Shown: in pieces, positions 24,735 to 37,805 of the stretch | How the letters are laid out: every line of letters begins with the position of its first letter | Numbering within the stretch: position 1 is the first letter of the stretch | From: Pseudoneurospora amorphoporcata | Taxonomy: Eukaryota; Ascomycota; Sordariomycetes; Sordariales; Sordariaceae | NCBI GenBank assembly: GCA_033297205.1 | Contig: MU859147.1 | Span: forward strand, 62,001-126,000 | Direction: 5' to 3' | Length of the DNA: 64,000 nt | Notes under the pieces: model-generated | Told to the model about the DNA's origin: nothing | The model's database searches: none | Seen by the model: the letters and a program-made list of their open reading frames with translations, nothing else | Position numbers and translations under genes: made by a program

Positions 24735-27700
24735 GTGCGATTTTGTCAGCAAGGCTAGGCTTGCTTGTGGACAGGGATCGGCAGGGCCAGTTTGAGGTGA
24801 TGAGTGGTGATGCGTGGTGATAGCGGGCGCTATCATCTCTTTGTTGACAGCGAGACGAACTTCGCAGACAGACGGGAGATGCTTCTTTTCACATTCTAGC
24901 GTCCAGGTACCGGGCACTCTGAGATCGAGATGGGTGCCCTGACTATCCTTTATTTATCTATTTCCGCTCAGCTTCAGGACTTGCTGGTTTTGTCTTCAGT
25001 TTGTTGCAATTTCCCCATGCTTTATCTCGACATCATATCCTCTTGCAGCGCAATGTACTGGGTGGAGCTTCTCTGACGCCTTCTCGTTAGTGCTGCTAGG
25101 GTGTTTTCGGTAAGTCTGGACGAACATGGGGAGCGTCAAGGATCCAATGAACGAGTCAACTGAAAGTCGTTCGGACGCTCGGGCAGTGAACCGAACGTAT
25201 ATTCCCACTTCAGTGGAGGCTGTTGTTGGTGTTGAAAGCTGCGCCTGATGGAGAACGAAGAAGAGAGACCCTTAAATAAGTGCATGGACGATTTGATGAC
25301 TTCTTTGAGATAGCTTCATGCACGAACCGCAAGCTTCTCTGTCAAATGTGTGATGGCGCAATTTACTGGTCGCCGACCATCACAACCGCACTTTCACACT
25401 CAAGCAAGTCTGACATGTGAAAGAAAAAACGGCGAGGAGCTTACTTGGGTGGACCTGGTTAAAAGGCTCCGGTATCCAACGATATCAAACAGCAAATATA
25501 GCTGTCTAGCTCGCGGCGTGTTACATATCTATTAAATAGGTAGCACTTTAGCGGTGTAAGGCGCAGAAACTGCCGGGTAAGATGCATCATCATCACGGTT
25601 CCAGGTTTTCCAAAATCACTTTCGAAAGAATGAACCCCAACCTGTCCAGGATACTGTGCCAGCCACGAGGCGCGACACCTGCCAACATCTCATGAGAGCT
25701 TGAACCGCCGTCTTCTCAGACACGCGACCTCTCTGGCTTTCTCGAAAGACCCCCTCTGGCCCATCATTCGACCGATTTTCCCGAGCGGTTACCTCAAAGA
25801 TTAGGGCACAAAAAGAAAGAAGACCCCCACACAGTTACATGGTGCCAGCACGCAATGCCGCGCCGTGGTATTCGCCTGAAGAGTCCTGGGACGGAGCTTT
25901 TTACCATGAAGGGCTAGACCAGCCGTTCAACTCATGTCGCGAAACTCAAAGTCCCATGGCCAAGTAGTCAAGAAGGCTGCACGGAAAGTTATGAGGCGCG
26001 CTGAGCGTTAGTGGCATACGGGTTTTCCAGCGACCGAGGAGGCCAGGCGCGCAGGGTCGTTCAGTTGCAACTTGCAACAGAAGTAGCGACTGATAGGCGA
26101 GCCGCAGCAAGGCTCTTCAGGAATATGATGATTCAGCAAGGTGGAAAGTATCGACAAGCATCTTTTGGGGTTTCTCTACATACCATCACGACCACACAAG
26201 CAGGACAGGTACGGTAGAACTGTCGTCAGAGGCTTGACTGTGGCTAACACGCGGGAAGGGCGACGAATCAAGGAACCTCAGTTGCAAACCCCCTTGTGGC
26301 GCCGCAGGCTTTTCGGTTCAGTCTCCTCAGCTGATGGTGGGAAGGAACGAACACCTCCATCAATATATGCACGTCAGCACCTAAAAAGGTCGGCAAGTGG
26401 AAAGGGAAGGATGGGGCCCCAAGGTGGAATGATTTGAAGTGTGCAGTGGACTGTGGAGTGGCAATTGCTCTCAATTTTCCCGCAAACTGCACTGAAGAGA
26501 TTTTGTCTTTTGTCATCCACTTTGCTCCCTGTCAGGCCTTTGTACACAATATGATGACATAATGGCTTTAAGTTTTTTCAACAATGGCTTTTTAGAGTTT
26601 TCGTAGGGGAGCGTCCCGCCGTCCTTGCCGTCCTAGAACTGCAACGATGAACTGGATTTTCGATTTCCAAAGATCTGCCTGAATCCCTTTCTCAGATCTG
26701 TCTCCACTGCCTCCGGGACCCACGGGTCGCCGGGGCCCGAGGTAGTGTACATATCGGCCCCGGTACAGTACATGAAAAGACCGCGCTCACATGGGCTCAC
26801 GGAGTGGAGAGTCAATGGTATAGCAAATCAAAACGCTCTCCGGCGTGATTGAGGTATTTCGGTATGTATCCTCCTTTCCGAGCATGATCCGAACTTAAAA
26901 TGTGATTTCTTGGCCAGAGTTGTAGAAGGGTTTTGAAGGACTCACAAAGAGTTCACATCTCACGGGCACTGCCGAGATCATCTTCCAGGAGGAGTCTTTC
27001 ACGAGAAGGCCAGACTTTGCGAGCTTGCCCATGGAAACCTTGACAGAAGGGTATCCCTTTGGAAGGATGTCCACCGCTGGAAGTTGAAACTGTACCGACG
27101 ATTCTGCGCTGCTCGGAAATGAAAGGGGAAGCCTTGAAAGAGTTGCATTACGAGGGTTCAAATTGCATCTGCGAATGGAACCCTCTGATAATGTTTCTTT
27201 TTCCTTTCCGCAGAGTTCCACTGCAGGCTTTGGGCAGCGCTTCAACGTGGGAGGCGCGCGTATTTTCTTTTCGAAAACGTGGGCGAGTTGCCCCTGGAGG
27301 AAGCATCTGGACGTCACATCGTGTCCGTTTGATAAGGCATTTTATCTTCCCTTTCTTTTCCTTTGCACCTGTGTTGTATTAAGTCAATCGTACAACCGTT
27401 GCTACGTAATGCAATGCTTTCGAGTACAAACCTGACCCAGCAAAACTTGCACCACCACAAAAGTATCGACGTTGTCTTGTTGATACAGGTCTTTTTGACT
27501 CTTTGCGGCCAGTGTTGAAGTGGTTGTCTGATGCTAGTGATGTCAGTTGCTGCTTTTGCCCGCCGCATAACACATCATCATCTCCGCTATCTCTCACCCA
27601 CGCTTGCTTCAGCAATCCGCCAATCCATGCCACGTTGATCCGGCTTCACCACCACCACAGATTTCGGCGTCGGCCGATAAAATGGGGGCATCTTTCTGGT

Positions 27701-30700
27701 TCGCTCACCCAAGGTCACCCGCATGGAAGCCCGGCAGAAGGTGTAGAAGTCAGGAAAAGACTGGGATCACCATGCTTGGGATGCAGTTGACAAGTCGCAT
27801 CGACTTGTGCCGGTTTGGGGAGGTGAAAGACGTCTTGATCGGCGCCATGCAGTACTAACCTAACCTCACGTGCAGTGGACGTGCTGAATGTATGTACCGC
27901 GTCGGACTTGGGATAGGGGATCACACAGAGTTGCCAGGTGGTTCAGTTAATTTTATCCTTCGGGGCCTTCAATATCCGCAAGGCAATTGCGAAGAGGTGT
28001 ACTTACCTCGAGGCTGGGTTAGCCATCGTTCATGTCTGCTATTTACACGGCAGTGAATGAATTGCACTCCAACAAGCTAGTCATGCTCTGCTGTTCCGTC
28101 ATCTCTCTGACCCAAGAACCGGGGAACAGTCCTATGACGGAGTTTAAACGGCTGACAGATATATTGGGCGCAGCCAACATTTGCGGGCGTCGGAAAATGG
28201 CGACTATACTGAGCCCCCCACTCACAGACTTTTGTGAGACCCGAAAATGACTAGGTAGAATCAGCTCATTGACACTTGAGATGGTATATCTCACACGCCT
28301 GGGAAGAAAACCGGATATATTGTAGTTGAGCCGTCATGAAGAAGCACCACTGCCAGGCGGTGTGAGAAGAGTGAATGACTACTGTTATCGGTGATATATT
28401 GCCTTTGTTCGTAAATATGTCAGGTGCGAGGTGTTTCTGCATGGTCGGGCCCGCGAAACTTGACACAGGAGCCCCGGTCGATAACACCATCACATCATAG
28501 CCGGGAAATTCGAATTACTATCCAACCGGAACACTGTCAGCGGGGGACTGAGGCATGCTATACATATTGAGTGAAAACCTGTAACGTAGTGCTAGAATAT
28601 GGGGGCCCAATAGCGGTTTCATCAGGCGGGAATTAACAATCGATAAAGACTCCGATCAATCAAGTACAACTCTCATTTCTCTTGACCAGAGCATAGCAAC
28701 AATAAAACGCCATAGTCATAGCGTATCGCGCAAGAGGATGAGGTCGTGATAATCGATAGCCGAGGTTACCTTACAGGTCATAGTGTTGCTTGTTGACGAT
28801 GAGCGTGGGCTGACGGGAGCTGACAGTGATATAATACAGGAGATTATAGCAACTCCTGAAGGAAGCAATCTAGCCTTTACACAACACAGTGCCGGCGGGG
28901 ATCTCGTCTTGCTGTCATGGAAAATGTAGGTATGAACTTGACAGTTGACATTTCACAGAGGAGGAAAGATCACACAACTGCAATTGAGCGGGACACTCCA
29001 GTGCCCGAGCTCTACAAGCGACCCATCTTTATGTACTAGCCCCGAACAGGTTAATCCGGGTGGATATAAGGCAAGTCTGGCTGATTTACCTCATTGGCGG
29101 CACGGTGCGAGGCTGCCCCGCGCAGCTCTTGCGCGGGAGGGAAAGAGCCAATGGAAGAGAGCTTCTCAACCTTTTCCCCTGCCAGGTGTTCGCGAACTCC
29201 CTCCTTTCACTTGTCGTCCGTCGCAACCTCGCAACCACACAGTTCGTGCTCGCCCACCATCCCAACGCCATCCTATCGGCCACCCTGCATAGAGCCAACC
29301 AGTCAGCCAGCCCTTCGTCCATGCGAGTCAACTGCCCTGGAACTCTCCCGGGTCCTTGTGAGCCCTCTTCCTCAGTGTCCCACCAAAGAAGCTTGTTATA
29401 GGCTGATGCTACGTCGTTCATCAGTGCATTGCACCATCCAGCCTAGAAAGCTCCCGTTACACACGCCTACAACATTGAAGTCATCCAGATATCCAAAACC
29501 CGACACTCAAAAGCCCGTCGCGGTCTCGTGAACTTCCCGAATACTAGTTTCTCCACCGCTATGAGAATCTGCCGTCTACGGCTGATAGATTTGGCGCGTC
29601 TATAATGTCTCGGAGACAGATCCAAGAAGCACTTGGCGAGCAATGGAAGCCGAAACGTGCAAGATTGGTGCCAAGCTGGGGAAGCGGATTCGGGAATTCA
29701 CTCAATCACTGAATCCAATCACAGCATCAAAAGCTATTTCCAGGGGATCCCATCCAGCCCTTCAGTCCCTGCACACGACGATAGCATGCCTCGCAGGGCC
29801 TGGCGATCCATGTCCAGCGAGCCAGCGTTCATCTTGACACGACATCGAGCAACAAGAAGTAGTGCACTGAGACGACGCCGAGGTGTCTTCCATCTGGCCG
29901 ACCTCTTCAGGACTTGCTTTCTTCGCAGAAGGCATCCTATCGTCCCAGGGCTCAGGGGCATCGTTCCCCAATCAGTCTCAGTGTTTCGTCAGTGGCTTGA
30001 CCGGTTGCCCATACGCAAGACATATCTACACATGTTCATGCCCAAGTCGGCCGCCTCTCGGCTCTTTGGCTCAAAGAGAGAAGATGAACGACGGCAAACC
30101 ACCCATCCCGTTAACTTGTAGGTGTTCGAACCGACCCGAAGCTGAGCCGGTCATGGTATTGCCGTGTGCGGATTCACCCGGGAGGCTTGAGACTTTGGTT
30201 ACTCAAGGAGAGGCTGCGCCGTACAGTTAATTGCTCTTCGCGGTCTCTCCAATCCTGCTCGACTACACTTCCAAACATCCCCGGCTGCCCACAACGCCTT
30301 CTCGTCCTTGACGAAATGGTATTTTCTCAAACAACGGTTGGCATCTCGCTTACACGGTGCTCTGTCCCCGGCGATTTCAGAATCTTTGCTGCTGTTATGC
30401 CTATTAGTAGGGCTAGTCATCATTCGCAGCGACCAAGCACCAGGCAGTCTCGAGCGGGTTACCCTTCCAAGAACCATATGGATCTCCACCTGGGAACCAG
30501 AATGGAGCCTGTTGCTACTTGCAGGGTGTTGGCGCGGGCGTGCGACCAAGACACACCCTCCTCCACTCCCATCACCCCTTGTCGCTCTCGTGTCCTCTCA
30601 TTTGTTATTCGCCGGCCGTTGCACCCACTCCAGGGCCTCTCTCCGCCCCCGGCAGAGAGGGCGCAACACTGGAGACTCGAGAGGAAAAGCCCCGGGCTAA

Positions 30701-31230
30701 AGATGGCCCCCCTTGTACTTTCATGTACACATGTACATGCCTACCCCATCCATATCAAGGGGGTACGGATACGCTAGCGGGCTACACTAAGGACTAAGCA
30801 GTGCGCTAGGTGACTGGTCAAGCGGGCGAATTGCTGCTTGGTTGCTGGCTGGCCATGCTGCATGCAAGACAAGCCTCGATGTCTCCCGCGGCCTCGTTAG
30901 ATGGACTCGCTCACTCTTCGTCGCTGTCGCTGGGGGTTTTCAGTTAAAGACTGCCCATCCACCAGAGACCGCCTCCCCATCGCTAGATGCCACCCCCTCT
31001 ACTTCCTACTCTTTCCCACTTCCCAGGTCCATTCGCCTCCCTACTATGGGCCAAGTCTTTCCATATTGACGCCCATTTACCCATACCACTCAACTTCCGT
31101 CATCGACAGTCCGGACCCGTGTTTTGGATAAACCTGCCCGTCGACTGTTTGAATAGCTTCTCCTTATGATATCTTTGGGACTCGATACCTGCAGCATACT
31201 TAACTACCACGTCCCGCAGTCGTCACCACC
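24735..31230. other. 6.5-kb intergenic region upstream of the Zn2Cys6 gene
   Basis: No protein that I can support is coded here. ORFs at 29633-30121 and 30166-30777 are open but start without ATG or have no recognisable domain. The last few hundred bases (about 30850-31230) are pyrimidine- and CA-rich and look like a transcribed 5' leader of the regulator. No CpA depletion is seen. Together with the block before the MITE this is a gap of nearly 12 kb. Confidence 0.45.
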
Positions 31231-33886
31231 ATGACTACCCCAACCAACACCCCACCTGCTGCGACTGCCAAGGATGCTGCTTCTGCGAGGAAGCGTAGGA
31301 GAAGGGCGCCCGCTGGCGGAGCTGCCGACGATTGCTTCACCTGCGCCAAGAGGAATGTCAAGTGCGACCGGAGGAGGCCGTATTGTTCGCAATGTCTGGA
31401 AATTGGAAACGAGTGCTCTGGATACAAGACCCAGTTGACTTGGGGTGTCGGTGTTGCCAGTCGAGGCAAGCTTCGAGGCCTGTCGCTACCCATCGCCAAG
31501 TCACCACCAGTGAACCCCGGAAAAGGAGTGACGGCATTGAAGTCGCCAACAACGAGGCAACGCGCTAGCTCTATCGCGTCCGTCAGCCAGTACTCGGAGA
31601 CAGAGGATCGTGTCAAACGTGAAGGGACAGAGCAGCCGTCTATGGACCTTCACTCACCTCTTCATTCACCACTGTCGGGCCCGCCTTTTCATCACTTCGA
31701 TATATCTCACATGTCGCCTGTGACGGAAGCTCCACCACCTGGCTGGACTCACATCCCGTTCACGTCACCCATGTCTCCTCACGATGGCCCAGGATATCCA
31801 GGAAGAAGCATGTCGCTTTCCATGGCATCCCACATGGACTCCATAAGTGAAGCTGACTACATGTCTCCCATCGCTCACTCGTTCCCGAGAGACGATATTT
31901 CTTATATCCACAGCCCTCTTCACAGCCCGACCGTTATGTACGATAGCTACCCTGGCCATGGCTCACCCGTCCAGCATACTCCTCCATCCGCTATCATGAT
32001 CGAGCCTCACAGGCCTCCGACCTCATGTCCCAGCCTCGGTTACTCACCTTCAGAGCCTGCTTCTAGCCTCCCTTCGCGTGTATCTCATGTGGACAACTTG
32101 GAAGCTCAGTTGAGTCGCAAGATGGCGCAAGAGTGTGATGTTTTCGGTGAGCCACTATACTCTCGGCGGTCGGGCTACCCATACTAACAGCAGCGCCATT
32201 TAAGGGCCGGGAAAGCCATCCGACATTGAGGTGTTTAGTACGAGCGTCCAGTCTCACGGCCCATTCTGGGCGCCGTCCAGCGCAGACGACGAATCACTTT
32301 CGCAAAGCGTCCAGGACCATACTCAGCTACTATGGCCGGCTTCGTTCCCATCGCAATCGCCCTCTCCGATCCTGCGAGTGAGCCCTGATCTTATCCATAA
32401 GATGCCTTTCTTCATGGACTACTACGAAAAGACCATTTGCCCCGGCATGGTCTTCATTGATAACCCCAGCAACCCGTTTAGGGAACACATCTTGCAACTT
32501 GGTACTACTAGCAGGAGCTTGCAGCATGCCATCTGCGCACTCGCCGCATGCAACCTCAGGATAAAGCGACGGCTCAGTCTTGGACAGCACAGGCGCGACG
32601 TTGGAGAAAAGCGATTAGATTCCAGCCCATTCGACGGTTACCCAGATACACAGCCAGAGGACCAGTCCCTCTCTGAGGAGTATCAGCACAGGAATTTGGC
32701 TGTTCATCTGCTGAATGAGCAGCTTAATGACCCAGAGAAGTCAACTCACGACTCGGTCCTGGCTACCATACTCATACTTTGTCATTACCGGATGGCTGAG
32801 TCCGGCGTCGCCAAGTTTCAAACGCAGTTTGCAGGAGTCAAGAAGATCCTAGGACTACGCCGAATGTCTCCTTATCCTGCATCGCGAGACTCGGCATGGA
32901 TGGAGGCGATTTTTACTTACTTCGACGCTATCACCGCGAGCGTCAACGATCGGGAAGCTCAGCTCAACACATCATTCTATGGCCCTCTTCCCGACTCTCA
33001 ACTTCTCCCTCCTGGTACCGAGAATCTTGTGGGCTGCGATCGTGAACTGTTCAGAACAATTGTCAAGCTAGGCCGCCTGAACTTGCTTTCTCAGCATCGA
33101 CCGGTACACAACCTCCTGGCTAACGCCCAGCGTGCACGCGGCAGCAGCATATCTGGCACCCCTTCGCCTCTCGGTGGCGGCTTCAAGCAATCTCTGCCTG
33201 AGCACCATCACATGTTTGGAAGCTTCCAGCCCATGCGGTTTGAGGGTAGCGGATTTGGCTCGACCATGGAGGACGACGAAATGATGGGAATGGGTCACAC
33301 GTCCATGGGATACGACGATCATGGCAGCACATTCTGGCGCGAATGGAAGGACGCGCGCACCGCCCTGCAGAGCTGGGAGTTTGACGCATCGAGGGTAGTA
33401 GCCTCATTGGCCCCAACACCGTCGTCGCCGCCGCCTACAGGTTCGCAGGTGCGCGATCTCAGCTCGTTGAGCGAGGCATTCCGGTACGCAGCGCTTCTGT
33501 ACACGGAACGCCTGGCCAGTCCCCACCTCCCCAGCTCTCATAGTCACTTTCGGGATCTGGTCAGCCAAGTTGTCTACTATGCCACTAGCCTGGAAGCAGG
33601 CAGCGGTGCGGAAAAGTTTCTGCTCTGGCCTCTGTTTGTGGCTGGAAGCGAATGCGTCAATGTACTACAGCAGAATATCGTCCGGTCCAAGTGCCGCGAT
33701 ATTATGGCTCGCAGCGGCTATATGAACAACATGGCTGCCTTGAACGTTCTGGAACGCCTGTGGGCAGAGAATGTAAAGGAAGATGGTCCTGGTGCCAAAA
33801 TGAGAGGCATGATGCGCAGCGGACCATTCAACTGGTCGAGGTGCATTGGGGGACCTGGTGTGGATGTGGAATGGATCATGTTCTGA
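31231..33886 (+). CDS. Zn(II)2Cys6 transcription factor, PRO1/ADV-1/NosA/RosA-like
   Basis: This is a fungal-specific DNA-binding regulator. Two exons, 31231-32146 and 32205-33886, join in phase through a 58-bp intron with a TACTAAC branch site, giving 865 residues; the join reads DVF-GPGKPSDIE. The zinc cluster has exact Cx2Cx6Cx6Cx2Cx6C spacing (CFTC, then CDRRRPYC, then CLEIGNEC, about residues 36-63). It is preceded by a basic stretch (RKRRRR) and followed by TQLTWGVGVASRGKLRGL, a flank I associate with the PRO1 (Sordaria) / ADV-1 (Neurospora) / NosA-RosA (Aspergillus) group that controls fruiting-body formation. Residues from about 130 to 300 are disordered and dense in SP/TP sites (LHSPLHSPLSGPP, SPMSPHDGP). 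The second exon is an alpha-helical fungal_trans_2 type domain. The assignment to this subgroup rests on the flank and is tentative; the class is certain. Confidence 0.9.
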
Positions 33887-36800
33887 CATTAGACAGGCGG
33901 CATGGGGGTCGGTGTATGCTCAGTATGAAAAGGTGAAAGGGGGGTTGCTCTGGCTTACTACTGCTATTACTACTTTACTGGTGTTTGTCCATCTTTCGGG
34001 AGCGGGATCTCTCTGTTTTCGGATTACTTCTTTGGTCTGGGTCTGGTCACGGCGCTTAGGCACACAAAAAAAGCCTTTCTTCACCTGTATTACTATGTGC
34101 ATATATGACCAGGGATGGATGGGATGGCCGGGAGCATACGGTGAAGTGGCGGGAAGGGTTTGCTCTTTCGGTTTGTGGTTTTGTTTAGCTTCAGATAGGG
34201 AAAGAGAGGCTAGTTGGGCAGGCATATGGTTCTTGCCCATCGAGAGAGAAATGAACAAAATAACCACATGCACATCAATCTTAACTGAGATTTTGCGCCC
34301 GAACAGTGAGACGAAGGAAAGTCCTAGGGGGCCGCACTATGTGAAGGAAGGCGGACCCTGACACTCGCTCCTACCTTGATCACGGGGGTTCAACAGGCTC
34401 CATTGACCACACTGTCCGTTCTTGCCTTCATCGGTTTTCACTGGCATTTCGGTTCGGAAAATGCGCCTTATCTCGGCTCTTTTCCATCTCTTCCACCGTT
34501 CCTATCCGCCATGCCGGGTTTCCCCAACCATACAGACACACAAACATACATAAGATAGGAACATTGTACATCGCCAAGGTTACCACGGTGATGGCATCAT
34601 CGTAATCCTTCGTCTTGGCTACTTGGTTCCGGATGATGCCTGAATGGTGCCCAGAGAGGTCTACCGAGAAACGCAAGATGGTACTGTAGCTACAGAGCCG
34701 ACACAGGTAACAGCGCAGGGCCCATTGAATAGAACAGGGGAGGCATGTCACGAGGGTAGACGCCCAATGTCATATCTAAATACTACCTGCTTGTAAAGCT
34801 CCATTCTTGGGGGTCGCTGTGGTGCTCGGTAAAAGCTTGAATCCAGTCCCAGTCCCAGTTGCTGCCTCTTGTCCTCACAAGGGTCATTTATGGGCATGAG
34901 GTGTTGAGGGAACGGGATCTGGGAAGGAGATCATGATTCTAGAAGCTGTAGGCTGAGATTAATGTATGAATGTATGTGTGACTGGGCAGCATGAACAGTA
35001 AGTGGTGAGTGGACGAATGATGAGTGGTACGATGGTGGTGAGGTAGACGAAGACATCGTCCATTGACGGGGGAGTGTCTATCAAGTGTAAAGGTGTCTGT
35101 CTGCCCGACTTCCAAAGCAGTGGAGTTCATGAGGGGCAGAGATGCTACACATGACTTCCTAGTTAGGTAGTCTACCTCTCTACATGACCCAAGTGAGGAA
35201 CTCCTCTTTCCTACGTCGAATTGCTGTGAATCTTGGATTAATCTCTTAGCCCTTACCTTATTACGTACAGACATCTCAAAATCCGGGGTAGCGCCTAACC
35301 TAGACCCTTCGCGGCATCCGGTGCAGCAAGCCGCGAAATCTTCGGAGGGCTAAGGAGAGGGGGGCAAAGAAGAGGATACTACACAGTATCTAAAAAGCCA
35401 GAGCTGCACGCACAAGACTTCATATGTTCTGATGGTGGAGATTCAAGACGTCTGAATTATGAGAGGGGAAAGAGGTCGATCGTGGTGTGTAAGATGGGCG
35501 ATTACCTTCGTGCGTCCGTTCCGTCCGAAACCGAATTCCACCACCTCCTATTCGCGTTGTCGTCGACGAAGATCGATCGTAGGTTCTGTGACTGACTGTC
35601 TTACCGAGCGAAGTCCAGAAATCATCCCCATTACTCAGTGCTCACAGTTATCTCAAGCACCTCGCAAACATGGGCTGATCCTAATCGGAAGGGGTCCCTT
35701 TCTTCACTCGTTACCACGTGAGTATCCTACCTCATCTACTTACCCACCACCAACTCGCGTGCCCAAGTAGCAAGTACTGAGAAGTATCTACCTGCGCCTC
35801 CCACATGCCGTTCAACATGTATCCCAATCCCCCTCTCATTTCGACAAACCCTCATGGCCGAATCGCACACTAAGCTTAAACAGGAAGGCAATTATTCCAG
35901 CAGACACTCTTTCTCACAAAGTTTGAGCGTCTCGATGTTGCATTGGGGTTGGATGGGGTTTGGGGGAAGATGTTGAGTGGGAGGAGAGTTGGGGAAGACA
36001 TCACTACCTCGGTCACTGTTCGGGTATAAACGCCTAGAAAACGGTGAAAGATGATTGGTTCGCTGGCTGGGCCCTTGTCAAACGGCTTCCCATTTTGAGG
36101 AGTGTTCCTCCGGGCTCTGGTGGGCATTGTCCGGCATGTCACAGGGTTGTGAATATACTCTATGGAAGTAAAAGGTCACCAGCTATTTTATACCGATCAA
36201 CTTCGGCAAGGCGAGCCCAGCACTTCGAGGCGACTTGACACTGAGGAACGAGATTCCAAATTGGCCTGCGTGGATGGATGGTGGCGGAGGCCACGGAGGA
36301 GGCTCGGGACGGGACGGGAGTGAGTTACTCGTCCGGGAAAGCTGCAAAGTTCGCAGGTATGCATCCTAAGCTATCTTGAGCAGATCCTTTCAAAGCTTCA
36401 ATTAGCGACGATCATGCTGATGATGGTGAGGTGGTGGTCGTGGATGGTGTGAGAGTCACAATGTTTTCGCCTTGGAAACGGGCGTGGCTGCTGGCGCCTC
36501 ATCACTTGCGAGCAGAACAACAAGCCTCCCGGGAACCTGCATTGAAAGGGGCAAGAAGCCGTGGCTGTGGCTGTAAAGTTTGGGGGTTCCTGGGGTTCAA
36601 TTCTTGTGACGAACGACGGGAGCTGGTGATGGTGGTAAGACGCAAGAGATAGGAAGCATTGGGAGTGTAACTTACATATGCTAAAATACCCAGAAACTGT
36701 ATCGTTGTTACGACCTTTGGTCTTGCCAGCTGGCGGCCAGATTCAAGTGCAAGTTCGGCACTGGTGTCGATAAGACACAGCAGCCCCACTATAATTCTCT

Positions 36801-37027
36801 TATCGGACAGGCGCCATTGCAGTTCCAGTTCAATTCGAGTTCTTGGGGTTGGTTTCCCCAGAAATTTTGGGCGACTCCCACCTTCGTTGTCGTCGTCGCC
36901 GTCATCGTTTCTTTTTGCTGTTTCACTGCCACCCCGCCTTCTTCTTTTCCGGTGTTTTTGCAGTCGAACTCCTGTCCTTTCAGCAACAGAAACACACAGT
37001 ACCTTTCCCCCGAAAACCACAGCAAGA
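33887..37027. other. intergenic, 3' UTR and Nop16 promoter
   Basis: No ORF in these 3.1 kb resembles a known protein. The left end is probably the 3' UTR of the regulator. The right end (about 36880-37027) is a pyrimidine-rich leader (GTCGTCGTCGCCGTCATCG) typical of well-expressed ribosome-related fungal genes. Confidence 0.45.
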
Positions 37028-37805
37028 ATGGGCAGAGAACTCCAGAAGCGCAAGAAGCGCTCGTCTCGCGCGACCGTCCAGACGCACACCATCAAGAAGA
37101 AGCACCTGAACCCCCAGGGTAGCGGTATTGTTGCTAAGGCATGGTCAGTGCCTTGTTTATCCTTTTCTCCCAAAGTTTCAAGAAGATTGAGTATGTACTG
37201 ACAGCCAAATTTGATGGTACTACAGGAACAAGAAGGAGACCCTCTCGCAGAACTACTCCCGCTTCGGTCTCGTCGCCAAGCTCGGCACCGCCGCCGGTGG
37301 CATGGCCAAGAAGTCCGCTTCCGCCAACTACGCCGGCATCACCAAGGACGACCCCCTGGCCGTCAAGTCTGCCGACCGCGGCCTTCTCGAGGTCCGCGAG
37401 GTCAAGGTTGAGCGTGACGCCTCGGGCAAGATTGTCAAGATCCTGCGCCAGGAGAACCCGCTCAACGACCCGCTCAACGAGATCGAGTCCGACTCCGAAT
37501 CCGAGGAACCCAAGCACAACCCGACCCACGACATTGAATGGAACGGCATCAGCGACGACCGCCAGGAGACGATTGCCCAGAGCAGCAGGCCCGAGGTCAT
37601 CCGTATGCTCGAGGAGGAGGCGTCGAGGCCCGTGGAGAAGACGGTGCGGTACCAGAGCGAGCGCGAGCTCGAGTGGCTGCAAAAGCTGGTGGCCAAGCAC
37701 GGCGACGATGTAGCTGCTATGGTCCGCGATATCAAGCTCAACCCTATGCAGCAGACTAAGGGCGACATCGCCAAGAGGTTGAAGAAGGCTGGCTTGTTGC
37801 AGTGA
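37028..37805 (+). CDS. nop16: Nop16, nucleolar 60S ribosome biogenesis protein
   Basis: Nop16 acts in the nucleolus in assembly of the pre-60S ribosomal particle. Two exons, 37028-37143 and 37226-37805, joined at Trp (AKA-W-NKKETL), give 231 residues, the usual size for the family. The N-terminus is MGRELQKRKKRSS with a basic patch (IKKKHLNP), followed by the family block NYSRFGLVAKLGT. The C-terminal part contains MVRDIKLNPMQQTKGDI, a Nop16 signature before the final KRLKKAGLL. The donor is GTCAGT. The short exon 1 and pyrimidine-rich leader fit ribosome-biogenesis genes. Confidence 0.93.

Noticed and set aside
29633..30777. Two long plus-strand frames upstream of the regulator
   Set aside because: The first has no ATG at its start, neither shows a domain, and neither joins through good splice sites.
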